DNA of 64,000 nucleotides, from NCBI RefSeq assembly GCF_024362695.1, contig NC_065419.1, forward strand, positions 10,292,678-10,356,677, given 5' to 3'. How positions within the stretch are numbered: the stretch's first letter is position 1; each line of letters begins with the position of its first letter. This document shows, in pieces, positions 1-10,685 of this stretch. The notes under the pieces were generated by a model that had not been told where the DNA came from, did not search any database, and saw only the letters and a program-made list of their open reading frames with translations. The position numbers and the translations under genes were made by a program. Source of the DNA: Pectinophora gossypiella (lineage: Eukaryota; Arthropoda; Insecta; Lepidoptera; Gelechiidae).

Positions 1-117
1 TATTATATTGCTTTGTTTACGAAGAGCGTGCTGTCTAAAGAGCTGATAAACTATTTTTTTAAATATCTGTAGACACCTAAAAATATAAACATTATAACAT
101 AAATAGCGTACCTACAT

Positions 118-172
118 ATGCCCCAATTGAGCACAGACCTCCCCTCAATCAACCGGATGGGTGCTGCTTCAG
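118..172 (-). repeat. Family A SINE, 3' fragment
   Basis: Matches the reverse complement of the family A 3' body (reverse of the 'gaggggaggcctgtg' block). It is isolated, with no tRNA-like head. Bases 1-117 show nothing recognisable. Confidence 0.55.
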
Positions 173-218
173 TATGTACTAACATTGCAGGTTAATGATT
201 CCGTGAAATTTTAATGAT

Positions 219-522
219 GTCTTCGTGGTCTAGTGGTTAGAGCTTTAGGCTCACAATTTGGAGGTCCGGGTTCGATTCCCGATGGAGACATTGTCGAAAT
301 CACTTTGTGAGACTGTCCTTTGTTTGGTAAGGACTTTTTAGGCTTGAATCACCTGATTATCCGAAAAAGTAATATAAGCCGTTGGTCCCGGCTATTAGCC
401 GTAAAAACACCTCCACCAACCCGCAGTGGAGCAGCGTGGTGGAGTATGCTCCATACCCCCTTCGGTTGATTGAGGGGAGGCCTGTGCCCAGCAGTGGGAC
501 GTATATAGGCAGTTTGTGTGTT
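219..522 (+). mobile_element. Family A tRNA-derived SINE, near full length
   Basis: The head carries a pol III A box (TGGTCTAGTGG, 226-236) and B box (GGTTCGATTCC, 269-279). It is followed by the body shared with family B ('attatccgaaaaagtaa') and the family A tail ending 'gtgggacgtatatagg'. About 30 bp of the body after 'aagtaa' is missing compared with the 15547 copy. Other copies are at 3998, 15547, 17881 and 54622. The cloverleaf cannot be completed as a functional tRNA and the copies diverge, so this is a retroposon rather than a tRNA gene. Confidence 0.85.
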
Positions 523-562
523 GTTGTGTGTTAAATCAAGAACAGTCTCATAAAGTGATGTT

Positions 563-642
563 CGATAGTTTTCTCATCAAGGTTCGATCTCGTACCTCTA
601 GATCGTGAGTATAATGTTCTAACCACTAGACCAAGGAGGCCA
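563..642 (-). repeat. Family A/B SINE head fragment
   Basis: The reverse complement has an A box (TGGTCTAGTGG) and a decayed B box, with no body or tail. It lies 40 bp from the 219 SINE in opposite orientation. Confidence 0.6.
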
Positions 643-1137
643 TGAAATTAAAGTACAAGTACTAATAAAATTGTTCAAGATTTTTCCCTCTACTAAACTA
701 AATATGGAGCGTTAAGAGCGTTTGATCAAATCATAAGTCTACATAGGTATTATTGTATATCATACTATAACATTACACACATCAAACGCTTATCAAAGTA
801 CATTATTATCTGATATATATTTGTAGTGAACAATACACAGGTAGTCACAGATATGACTTCAAAGTGATCGATAACAGATTAAAGCGTACCGACAGTGATA
901 ACAGAAGATCTGAAGCGCCGACAATCGTTACAGTAGCCGGTATAAAACGAACATTATTTTTATTACAAACCTTTGATGTCGCCGATTTGATAATAACACG
1001 TTGGTTAATAGAAATCAATCGTAAATTGTGTGACTATCACGGATTTGATAAGCAGTTCTTTTAATCCAGAATACTTTGTTATGTTGGAAGCGATAGATTC
1101 GTAGATTTCACTATGGCCAAACTTGATAGGAAGTTTT
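643..1137. other. Unassigned AT-rich stretch
   Basis: No recognised repeat or gene. The one open frame here (864-1064, 66 codons) has no motif and looks like chance. Confidence 0.5.
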
Positions 1138-1320
1138 TCAAATCAAATCAAATCAAATCAAATTTTTTATTCAGGCAACTAGGCCCACACATTGCATTAC
1201 ATTGTTTTTATACCACAGAATTCATTTTGCTGCGATTCTAAATTGAAAACAAATTGTCTGTAGACAATGTGAGGCTCTACGCGAATAAGGTGGTTCAACC
1301 TCGAAAAGCCCGGATTTCCA
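1138..1320 (-). repeat. LINE 3' end with (AAATC)n tail
   Basis: Five AAATC units (1138-1162) precede 'ttttttattcaggcaac', the reverse-complement layout of a LINE 3' end with a short tandem tail. Similar GATTT tails end the LINE pieces at 7931-8033 and 9516-9563. No coding sequence remains. Confidence 0.45.
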
Positions 1321-2570
1321 GGTACAATAATTAATAAAAAATAAATAAAAATAGTTTATTTCTGTTAATTTTAACGAAGTTTGTTGTCGAGACTTCCCAG
1401 TAAGTAATTAGAGTACTTTTGTTGGGAATGACTCGCAACTCCCCTTTGGTATACATAAGATTTTAAAACATGGCAAATATATAGTATATAGTATATATAA
1501 ACACATTAAAAAGAAAAAAATGAACTAAAAGAAAATGTGTGAGAGCAAATGATCAGCGTGGGTGAGTGTGGTATGTATGGGGGTGTGTGAGAAGGTGAGT
1601 GTGTACTGTGTGTAATTAAACAACTCGATTACGATTTAAAAATGGATCTGGGCCTTATGACCTAAATGTGTGTATGGTCGAGATCCAAGATACAGCAATC
1701 CAGCACTGACTATTTCCCTTACATTGCACTTATGCTAAATGTACACTCATCATTTGGCATTATGTTATCACTATCACAAAAGACAGTTATAAAAATAACA
1801 GCCGTGTCAAGTCTATTGTGACAGCTGTTATCAAACCGGCGTTTATCAACATTATGAGGATGGTGTAAGTTATAAGATTCGACACTTAAATATAGGTAGA
1901 ATGTGATGTGGTTTAGTAGCTGTGATTTAGTTTATGGTGGGTTTATTTGAAATTTTGTATTTTTGAATTTTTTGACAGGAGCCGGTTGTTTTTGCTGGCA
2001 GAAAGCCCATTTTCTGTATTTATGTAATTAAACAAATATATATGCCTTTTTTCATTTCATTTTTCAGATTGAAACCCGCGACACCCGAGGCCGAACATAC
2101 AAATTTTCTCTCAGGCGTTTACACACAAAAAAAAGTTTCACTCTTACAAACAGTCGTTACAAAAGCCATGTCCCGATCAGTAGCAACCCTGACACTAAGG
2201 TTGCTGAGGTTGTTCATCTAGCTCTTAAAAGTAATATTATATAATAGCTGGAATTAAACAAAACTCAATACGTTAAGCTGTTTATAGTCGCAAAATGGTC
2301 GCAACCGTGTAGGTGTGAATTGTGTTTTCTGTAAATACCTACGTATAGTTATGATACTCCAAAATAAGACAATACACTTCGTACGAAATACGACGCGACT
2401 TAATTTATGAAATATTAACTCCAACATATTACGATAGAACATTATAATATAAATATTTACAAAGACACGGGACTGTGACGTACCGCACTCACGCATTCTA
2501 AGTATTCATCACAAAATAAGATTCGTGTCAGAATGTTTCGATTCTATTTTTCTCTATTTAGTACGAGTAA
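1321..2570. other. Unassigned stretch, possibly a second old LINE 3' end
   Basis: 1325-1360 is A/T-rich and could be another reversed LINE tail. 1555-1615 is GT-rich. 1790-1850 has a weak inverted repeat (ATAACAGC / GCTGTTAT). The 80-codon minus frame at 2254-2496 shows no motif. Confidence 0.4.
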
Positions 2571-3005
2571 ACAAATGTACTTCTTACCTGTATAATCCGA
2601 AGAATTTGATTGCACTGATAATAAACATTTTCGACGTTTTTACTTAAGTTTTCGTTTTAATTTAATAATTTCTTTGAGAATATTACAATAATCATCACCT
2701 TTTGACCTAGAACTTTTCCGTTTTGGCATGATAAACGCGAAAAACAACATAATGGTGAGCGAATTATGTGTGAACTTGATGACACAAAATCACGTAATGA
2801 TCGGGACGCATGGGCCGCTAGGCGAGGCGGGAGCGAGACGGGAGATCATAGTTTTCTTTCTAGGCTTATACTCTAAATGTGTGATGAAGATGGTACATGC
2901 TCATGTACTGCTGCAAGTAAATATGTAATCGTCTTCGGTTGACACCCTCGCATAATTGGAATCAAACATCACTTAACAGGTAAGTTCGTTTGAGTCCTAA
3001 TTATA
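2571..3005 (-). repeat. Family J repeat, most complete copy
   Basis: Related sequence occurs at 16839-17262, 25230-25447 and 26950-27062; shared blocks include 'gtaatcgtcttcggttgac' and 'taagttcgtttgagtcc'. The element sense appears to be the minus strand, where this copy alone carries a short basic ORF (next entry). Possible splice-like signals are present ('ttacttgcag' and 'acaggtaagaag' on the minus strand). It may be the LTR/leader end or 5' exon of a larger transposon, but no polymerase or transposase is attached. Confidence 0.6.
2640..2729 (-). CDS. Short basic ORF (29 aa) inside the family J repeat
   Basis: ATG at 2729 to TAA at 2640. The peptide begins MPKRKSSRSKGDDY and ends in a Lys/Arg-rich segment ('KLKRKLK'). 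Roughly 12 of 29 residues are basic, with a heptad-like spacing of hydrophobic residues. I do not recognise a domain. The start resembles N-termini of transposon structural proteins, but that is an impression. It could equally be a chance frame: the 25230 copy has lost it. No separate host function is implied. Confidence 0.3.
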   Translation of the reverse strand: MPKRKSSRSKGDDYCNILKEIIKLKRKLK

Positions 3006-3017
3006 TGCCTTAGACAA

Positions 3018-3145
3018 GTTTTTATCATCATCATTAATTTAAGAGCCACGCTCTTGTCGGTGTATCATTCGCCATTCTTGTCTATCAAGGGCCAATTATT
3101 TCACTTCCTTATAAGACACTGGTCTTCCCTGTCCTCTCTTTCCTT
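3018..3145 (-). repeat. Family D retroposon fragment
   Basis: Contains the family D signature 'agccacgctcttgtcgg' preceded by 'atcatcatcat', the reverse of a (GAT)n-like 3' tail. Other copies are at 22284, 23259, 49075 and 60906. Confidence 0.7.
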
Positions 3146-3468
3146 GTAGCTTCCGTTCTATGATGTATTTAATAAATTCTTCAAGTCTTGTTATGTGTAT
3201 TTATAGTATATGAAAATCTCGACAACGAAGTCCAAACTAAGCCTTTAACTCTGTTGTGATCGTTAATCGCTTTCTCTCATACCTCAGACATCTCGTACAT
3301 GAATGGCAGCGCCTAATGCGTCGGTGTCGCAATATAATGGATAGCCGCAGTAATCAGCACACTATTACAGCTACGAGTGCTTTTCACTGTGATATCACAC
3401 CAGCAATAGTAAAGCCTAGTATAGATTTGTAGAAAAAAGTTATTAACTCAATCGTACAAAATTATAAT

Positions 3469-3690
3469 CATCATCTCCAGCATTGTCTTGCTTTTCACAG
3501 GGTTCGCTTACGTAACCTAAAGATTTGATAGGACTGGTTTTTTTACAAAAGCGACTGCCTATCTGACCTAACCCGCGAAGGGAAAACCAGCCTAATACAG
3601 GTTAGATCACATACCTCCGAAAATGCATTTCTCGGGAATGTGGGTTTCCGCACGCTGTTTTCCTTCACCGCTAAACGTACTTACATCAAT
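3469..3690 (+). repeat. Family K dispersed repeat
   Basis: Holds 'cgcgaagggaaaaccagcc' and 'tcacatacctccgaaaatg', matched by a diverged copy at 43665-43760 and, in its first part, by 56646-56700. I recall this sequence type as dispersed in moth genomes. Class unknown; no ORF. Confidence 0.6.
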
Positions 3691-3997
3691 ATCAAGCATA
3701 ATAATATGCTTCTATGAATCATATAATGTATGGCCTGTATTTCCTGTTGGAGCCTAGAGCCACAGAACAGGAGAATAAGGGCCATATCTAACTATGACAC
3801 CATAAAACGTATGCAGCAGTATAAACGTTAGGTACCAACTGCATACATTTTGTTGCTGGCTCTACTCCAGTAACGCTACCATGGTTTCTTAGTGAGATAT
3901 ATTATGGTCTTAAGCTAATATAAGATGGGCAGAGCCAAAAGTCATCGTAAGGAAACGTGAAGTCCTTTTTGATATTCAACGTGACATAACAAAACAT
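3691..3997. other. Unassigned stretch
   Basis: No repeat or coding signal recognised between family K and the family A SINE. Confidence 0.5.
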
Positions 3998-4322
3998 ACA
4001 TAAACTGCCTATAAATATACGTCCCACTGCTGGGCACAGGCCTCCCCTCAATCAACCGGAGGGGGTATGGAGCATACTCCACCACGCTGCTCCACTGCGG
4101 GTTGGTGGAGGTGTTTTTACGGCTAATAGCCGGGACCAACGTCGTGCCCTCCGAAGCACGGAATCATTTTACTTTTTCGGACAATCAGGTGATTCAAGCC
4201 TGATAAGTCCTTACCAAACAAAGGACAGTCTCACAAAGTGATTTTGACAATGTCCCCATCGGGAATCGAACCCGGACCTCCAGATCGTGAGCCTAGCGCT
4301 CTAACCACTAGACCACGGAGAC
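3998..4322 (-). mobile_element. Family A tRNA-derived SINE, full length
   Basis: The best-preserved family A copy. The B-box complement is GGAATCGAACC (4262-4272) and the A-box complement is at 4304-4314. Next come the shared body and the family tail ('gcctataaatatacgtccc' at the low-coordinate end). Head, body and tail are contiguous. Confidence 0.88.
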
Positions 4323-5595
4323 TGTTATATATATTTAACGTGATTAAGTTCTAAATTTACAGATGACCAATGCCTAAATAAGTTCAACATATTTGGCAGG
4401 ACACTCTCAGAAATATTGACAAGTCTACTTAAGACGTGTATCGGACAAAACCCCTAACTGCTTTTTCTTCATATTTTTTTTAAACTGTTCTAATTTAATT
4501 CATCAACATTCCTAAAAAGATATTGCTGATAGTTTGCTAGACTATCAATATTTTATTTATGTGCATGAACCTTTAATCACCGACTCAACCTTTGTTGTAC
4601 CGACCACTACCGAAAGTGTTCACTGACAAGCTTCACTGACAGGAGAGACGAGTGTGGCGTAATCTGTTAATTGTCATATTTTATCATGAACGGTAACAAG
4701 AGAGTTCAATCAAATGCAAAATGCAATTTTAGCGCCTACTGCATCACTTGTTGAAAAATCCGGACTATACTGCTTAGCGAAATGAAGTAGATACCCACAT
4801 GAATCATGTCAAGGACCTTGGCTTTGGTTAGTAGGTAGGCCTTTGGTTCAATCCTAACACAGAGGCTGGTAAAAAGAAGATCAGACAGAGAAAGAGAAGC
4901 AGTTCAGCGTGCGCTGAACCTCTGCGACTTTTAAAATTAAAAACTTTATTTTGGTAAATCCAAACTCAGTACCTACTTCCTTAACTATAAAAAAAAAACT
5001 AAAAATGCATATCATTTTCACAGTGTCCTCTAAAATTTTGGGTTTGGAAATTTCATTCATAAAGACAGTCGAAAAGTAAATATTTGCTTACGATGTTGGG
5101 TCAAAACAATGTCGTATCTTGTTCGAAACCAAACCTTATTTTAAGAGCTTCAAAGTGGAGTTTCGTGTCGAGGTAAGTGTGGTAAAAATGGTAAGAATAG
5201 TTAAATATACAAACCGAATGTTGCATGGTCTGACGCCACTTAGGACCACCCAGGGTGTGGTTTTTGCACACGGATTATCTTACAGTTTGCTTTTGACCAG
5301 AGCAGTTCTGAAAGTAAAAATTGGCTCATGTTTACTATTACTAGTTTCACGTGTTAAAATTGAACTTTTTTCTTTTATTTACGACCATGTGACTTCAGAG
5401 ATGAATTGAACCAAATTAAGATTTATAATAAGGATGTAAGTGGTAGGGTTGGAAGAGAAAGGTCTAGGCGTACATACCGCAATCAGATCCAGGATGTTTT
5501 AAAATAGGCCAGATCAAGAGTACTCTAAACCGCCGAGCATGCATGAAGTCTTTGATGAGAAGCGAAAGTGGCGTGTCAGGATCGTAGTAAGATCG
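4323..5595. other. Unassigned stretch
   Basis: The 96-codon frame 5119-5409 has no motif and uses a non-ATG start, so I do not call it a gene. No repeat was matched elsewhere in the window. Confidence 0.5.
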
Positions 5596-5665
5596 TAAGG
5601 ATTCCTTGATCTCTGCTTACCCCGGCGAGAAAAAGGCGTGAACTTATGTATGTACCTAATTAATA
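5596..5665 (+). repeat. Family E LINE 3' end (RTE-like)
   Basis: 'ctctgcttaccccgg' followed by 'gcgtgaacttatgtatgta' matches the ends at 23216 and 25105, where the frame reads SKWNSIVSAYPGGKKA then stop. The TATG-type tail follows. Upstream bases 5520-5595 probably belong to the same C-terminal coding region but carry stops. Confidence 0.6.
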
Positions 5666-5769
5666 TAGGTTAGGTATCAATATTTCGAGTGTATATTTAA
5701 CAATAAAAAACACATTCGATAAAATCTATGAACATGCTCACGCGAAGAATAATCACAGGTAGAACCTAG

Positions 5770-5925
5770 TAATTGGTATGACAGTAAAAAAGGCAGAAGA
5801 AACTGCCTCTCACGTCATCCTGGAATGCGTGGGAGTTGCTGCACATCGGGCACAAATCCTACAGCAAATAAGGTGCCAGGAGGCTTCTGAGCTTCTGGAA
5901 GGAGCTTGGTTGGCTGGTATAGCCA
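5770..5925 (+). pseudogene. LINE ORF2 C-terminal fragment
   Basis: The frame reads ...AEETASHVILECVGVAAHRA..., like the His/Cys segment (ETA-HV-L-EC-G-A) found near the C-terminus of several insect LINE proteins (R1/Jockey-like). It is short and truncated on both sides. The assignment rests on motif memory only. Confidence 0.45.
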
Positions 5926-6574
5926 AAACTTATTATACGCATTATGGGCCATCCATGTGGCCATCCATCCACTACCATACCATACGACAGTAAAAAATAA
6001 CATTCAAAAGTAACACAAACCGTACTTTTCAAAACACTCTTCCGCAAAAACTACTAAGTGCTTCACTCTAAAGATGTGGCACAAAATCGTCAAAACAACT
6101 TTCACACTCAATTGCTCTAAGAAGTGGAGCGACACTGCGTTTGAATGCGTTCGTCACTCAACGCACCACATTTGACACTCGTGAAGTACAAAAAAATAAT
6201 ACCCATACAATAGTGACGCAATTTCATGCAATTTTCATTTCAATTGTCGTTAATCGTTGCCACTGACATACGTAGACCACACAACGTATGACAATAAATA
6301 AATCGGGAAATCAGGAGTCCTGCTAACATTAAAAGGGGTCCGTACTTTCAAAATTTGTGCTTTATTTATACATGAGTAAAGAAGTATATTTATCGCATAT
6401 TTTTCTACAAATAATTGAAATGGAGTAACTGCCTTAATCTCTATGAAATAAAATCATTGCGGAAAAACGTTTTCAAACATTGTTTTATTAATTACTCGAC
6501 GGTTTGCATGCAATTTTCATAAAACTTACCGAAACCGAAATAGATACGTTGTACGATTTGTATTAGCTGACTTG
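5926..6574. other. Unassigned stretch
   Basis: Starts with short CCATCCA repetitions (5948-5972). Overlapping minus frames of about 60 codons look like chance. No repeat family recognised. Confidence 0.5.
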
Positions 6575-6583
6575 TTTTTTCTA

Positions 6584-6748
6584 CATTGTTTTAAGTTTAC
6601 GCGGTTATTATCATAATTAAAACACATAATAACGGTCATCTCATCACTCATCCCGTGATCATGGCACTTGCAACAGTGTCGAAATATCGCGAGTCTCATA
6701 TCCCTATTTTAAACGCGGCAAGAACCCGTTATTATGTGTTTTAATTAT
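6584..6748 (+). mobile_element. Short Penelope-like element (PLE) insertion
   Basis: A noncoding copy of the 28295-28716 element. It starts with the leader 'ttgttttaagtttacgcgg' and ends 'acccgttattatgtg'. It is flanked by direct repeats 'ttttttcta' (6575-6583 and about 6749-6757), a probable target-site duplication. The leader is the inverted complement of the element's own 3' terminus plus further sequence, joined to the 3' region near 6636. Confidence 0.75.
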
Positions 6749-6759
6749 TTTTTTCTAGT

Positions 6760-7218
6760 TGAACATTTCGCAGACGGATTCCTAAATAGTTTAACAAATG
6801 AAAAATAGTACTTACAATCCAAACTGCTTATCACCTGAACGCTTGATCACACTTGGTTTTTAAGTCGTCGCAATAGAATTGAATACTGCTCAAAAGGCAA
6901 GCGTTAGTTCGTTGATACATGACAGTATTGACAGTTCACAGTAGTGCGACACTCCAGTGAATAACATCTATTGACACCGAATATTGCGGTATTTCTGGCC
7001 ATTTGTCAGTTTCGATTTATTTTTCCATTCATTGACTATCGAAAAATATTTAAAATGCATTGCGAATAAAAACTATTTTTTGTTCAATCATTGAAGTCTG
7101 AATCTGATATTGCGAATGATAAAACGTGGTGTCAGCTGCCTGCATTTGTAACTGTAAAATGTTTTTTATACGACTAAATCCACGCTACATTTACTAATGT
7201 CAAATTGACAAGTAAGAT
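6760..7218. other. Unassigned stretch
   Basis: AT-rich; nothing recognised. Confidence 0.5.
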
Positions 7219-7330
7219 AAATTGCAGCCACTCATAGATAGATAGATTTATAAAATACTTTATGAGCACAATGGACACAAGATACATAAATAAGGACAAC
7301 AGATACAGAAGTGCACAACAGGCATTTGGC
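7219..7330 (-). repeat. LINE 3' end with (ATAG)n tail
   Basis: 'atagatagatagatttat' at the low-coordinate end followed by 'aaatactttatgagcac' has the layout of a reversed retroposon 3' end. No coding sequence survives. Confidence 0.4.
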
Positions 7331-7930
7331 TTCAACGTTGATGCCAACGTATGAACTTCTTGATATTCCTGCGATCATCCATTTCTATTTTCCAAAAATA
7401 TTTGAATTCGTTAAAGCCAGTACGCATTATATAAAACCCATCTTACAATAATTACTCAATAACAATTAAGAATATTCAAATCCCGACTAAATCCGAAAAA
7501 TCAGAACGAAATCACGGACTTTTGATACTACTTTAGCTTGCCTTTGTGTTGACAATGAAGCAAAAGTGACAATTGGGTTCGGTACATGTCAAACAGAATA
7601 CCCTGCAGTTTTGCTATTGACAAAAACATTTGCTGTTGCAGAAATACGACTTTTACCAGAATTGGTTCTTATAGTAAGAGGGATAAAACTGTAGTAGATG
7701 TTACTAGGACGAATGACAGGGTCTGTATGAATAATGTTTGTGTATACAGAACCCCTGTTTGAACAACAAATTAGTTCCATTATACGCTTATAACCGGGGA
7801 GGAAGTGTAATGGCGACCAACTTGGGGTGAGCTTAATTCGGCTGAAAATATTGCTTGTTACTTAATAAAGGGAACCTTGAGTACATAGCTATTGCAAACT
7901 GGGGAAAATTAATGGTTCTTCCGACCTTCA
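7331..7930. other. Unassigned stretch
   Basis: No repeat match. The 63-codon minus frame at 7589-7780 has no motif. Confidence 0.5.
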
Positions 7931-8033
7931 ATAAGAATATATAAAAAATGTACTGTATTCATGTGTTATGTCTGATTGTTGAAATTTAGTTCTGTGCAAT
8001 AAAGTATATTTCATTTGATTTGATTTTGATATA
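7931..8033 (+). repeat. LINE 3' end with polyadenylation signal
   Basis: 'gtgcaataaagtatatttc' followed by tandem GATTT units ('atttgatttgattttgat'). The AATAAA plus short tandem tail is typical of a LINE end, here 5' truncated. Confidence 0.5.
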
Positions 8034-8833
8034 ATTAATAGAATTTAATATTTGAATATAAGTAAATTAGTTAGGTTTAAATAGCAGTATGTATTAAAAA
8101 GGTTTTTTCTCGTCGTTGATAATAATCGTTTTTATATTTAGAAATAATTGCCATTTTAAAATTTTCACGTTATCAGTAAGCTTCAGCGCCTATTAATAAA
8201 AATGGGTGCAAACTGGCACACGCACTACAAAAAATCGAGCTCATCGGCACCTTTACATTATTCAGAATAGAAACATTAGACAATCGAACAAAAGGCGATC
8301 GTAAACCTCTATTTTTGCCTGCAATAAAACAATTGTGTCCTACTGTTGCGTAGCATTGTAAACTTCCGAAATTTTTAAGGTAATTCAAAAACGCATTAGC
8401 GGCTTCTCTAAAAGCGAAGGGAATCTTAAAAATTGTTATCTATGATTCAGCTTTTTGGCAAAGGCGTTGCGTAAAGTTTTATTACAGAAGGCAATGCGAA
8501 AAGAAATGTTTATTGCGTAAAAGGTACCGGAGAAATTTTAATATGATATTTTATGCTGCGTAAGATGTTTGTTTCCATAGTAATAACTGGTTATAAAAAA
8601 AAAATCAACTTGAACAGAAGCCGTTTAAGAACACATTTTGTGAACTTTTTAATTTTCAAAAACAAAGCGATTCGTATTCCCAGTCGGTTTGTCATTCGTA
8701 ACACGGTTACAAACTTATCTGGAATGTACTTTATTTTATAGTCTGAAGTTTTTACTATAATGACGAATGTTAATATCATTTGATACGACCTTCAAAAAAA
8801 TATTCTGTCATACGTTGGCTAAAACTCTATTTT
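8034..8833. other. Unassigned stretch
   Basis: Short opposed frames (8173-8388, 8553-8741) lack motifs. No repeat recognised. Confidence 0.5.
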
Positions 8834-8913
8834 TGTGACATGCCCCCACCGGGATTTGCATCCGGGGCCTCCGGATCGTGAGCCCAACGCTCAACCACTG
8901 GACCACGGAGGCC
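8834..8913 (-). repeat. Family B SINE head fragment
   Basis: The reverse complement contains 'ggcctccgtggtccagtgg' (A box) and a mutated B box ('ggatgcaaatcc'). Body and tail are absent. Confidence 0.75.
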
Positions 8914-8923
8914 GTTGATAGAC

Positions 8924-8991
8924 TATCGATATCGATAGTAATGCTGTGTAACGATAGTATTAATCCTAATGAGCTATCGATAATATCGATA
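8924..8991. promoter_or_regulatory. Cluster of four TATCGATA palindromes (DRE-like)
   Basis: Exact TATCGATA at 8924-8931, 8930-8937 (overlapping), 8975-8982 and 8984-8991. TATCGATA is the DNA-replication-related element bound by DREF in Drosophila and contains the CGATA core of BEAF-32. No gene start is visible nearby, and the cluster abuts a SINE fragment. It could be part of a decayed palindromic repeat rather than a functional element. Confidence 0.4.
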
Positions 8992-9325
8992 CTACTGGCT
9001 TTTAACCTATCGTATTTCGATTGTGGTCTAAGGCCACAAAAACTCGCATGAATGTAGAGAAGAAGCTTTGTTAGATACTTGTATACTTGTAAGTTCAATT
9101 TCCAAACATCTCTTTTATGAAGGCGTATTATAACATCCATGAATATCTAACAGATAATAACCTTACATAATAGGCAGGTATCCTTAAATGGACATATTTG
9201 CTTAAAATCCTATTGTATAAAATTGCGAATTTTTATTAAATAAGTATTTAAATAAAAAAAAAACAACAACTATTTGTATGCCTGCATAGACTATAGAGCT
9301 GAATACAGAGATCAAATAATTTAAC
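8992..9325. other. Unassigned stretch, ending in old LINE sequence
   Basis: The minus frame 8808-9140 spans the SINE fragment and is an artefact. 9285-9338 appears continuous with 9516-9563 as one old LINE 3' end that the PLE split. Confidence 0.4.
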
Positions 9326-9338
9326 ATCTTGGTGTACA

Positions 9339-9515
9339 TTGTTTTAAGTTTACGCGGTTATTATCATAATTAAAACACATAATAACGGGTTCTTACCGCG
9401 TTTAAAGCAGGGATAATGATCGCGTGATCATGGCACTTGCAACAGTGTCGAAATATCGGGAGTCTCATATCCCTGCTTTGAACGCGGTAGGAACCCGTTA
9501 TTATGTGTTTCAATT
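9339..9515 (+). mobile_element. Short Penelope-like element insertion with 13-bp target duplication
   Basis: Direct repeats 'atcttggtgtaca' at 9326-9338 and 9516-9528 flank a 177-bp unit. It opens with the leader 'ttgttttaagtttacgcgg', runs through an inverted copy of its own 3' end ('cgggttcttaccgcg') and closes with the direct 3' end ('gaacccgttattatgtg'). The unit can therefore fold on itself almost completely. It interrupts a LINE 3' end. Confidence 0.82.
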
Positions 9516-9528
9516 ATCTTGGTGTACA

Positions 9529-9563
9529 CCTGTGTTCACAAATAAAGAACTTGATTTGATTTG
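9529..9563 (+). repeat. LINE 3' end interrupted by the PLE
   Basis: 'ttcacaaataaagaacttg' followed by GATTT-type units; it joins 9285-9338 once the PLE and one target copy are removed. Confidence 0.55.
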
Positions 9564-10685
9564 AAGCAATATAAATCTTAAATATGTAATTATGACTCTT
9601 TTTCATAGTATTCGCGGTGCTACTCGTATCTCATAATGAGTTTTTTAATGAATGCAACGTCAAGCAAACAATTACACAAAAACATTTCCAGTCTGCACTT
9701 TTTTTCAAAAATAATATCTCAATTTCTTTTTACGCAAATTGCTTCATTTTTAACTAACTTTCTTACAGGGCAGATGCAGAATAACTGTAATATTTGAACC
9801 TCACAGACCTTAACAGTTAGAAAGCGTTACGGTAACAGCAAAGGATCTTTATGGTTGTTACAATAGTTTTATAACCAGCTACTTTCTTCCGTTAGTCTAA
9901 TTATACTCTTTGAAAATGCCGCCATGCCGTTGGGAGCAGTGTAACAGTATCTATAGTAAACAAACACGTCATTGCCTCTTCGCATTTATGGTAGGTCAAA
10001 ATATGAAACTCTGCTATGATAAAATAAAGTGCCTACCTATTGAGATACTGAGTCAAGACAGAGAAAGAATACATAATATAGGTGTTGATGTTCGAAGACA
10101 GCGTGTTTTGTTTCAGTATTTCCAACTATATTTTGTAATTATTTAAATTACTCAGACTTCAGACCTTTTAAGTGGACTAAGAGAGTGGTTTTGCAAATAC
10201 ATATAAGTGTTGGAATGGCTGGCTGTTAGGATGTCAATGACTTTACAACGTTGACAGCCTGCAGACAGATATTCAAAATTCCGTATAATTTCTCACTCTC
10301 GATATAAGCGCGATACGGTGAACATATAATTTTGTTTATAGTGCACAGGGAGGGTCGGAGCCCTCCCTGCTTGTATGTTCCTCATGTGATCTAATACACC
10401 TCTTTACATTCATTCGTGTTTCTTGTAATCAAACCCTGCCTGTCCGAACAATAAGTACCCGTACTATTTTAGACAAAGTTCGCGCAAAAGATGCGAAAGC
10501 ATTTTTCAAATTTAAATCTAACGAAAAGATGTAAAGGTCATAGATATAGAAAGCATCCAATACTAGTCGCGAAACGTGAATCGCATTTCGCGAGCGATTT
10601 ATGGACACCTAAGTGCAAAATATTATGAAGTTAGCTATTATTTTGCACATACAACCTACAACATCACATCTCCATGATGACACAC
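9564..10685. other. Unassigned stretch with one GC-rich hairpin
   Basis: 10345-10369 contains 'cagggaggg' and 'ccctccctg' around a short loop. The 78-codon frame at 9910-10146 has no motif. Nothing else recognised. Confidence 0.45.

Noticed and set aside
219..295. Possible functional tRNA gene
   Set aside because: Has A and B boxes but is fused to a SINE body, occurs in many diverged copies and does not form a proper anticodon arm.
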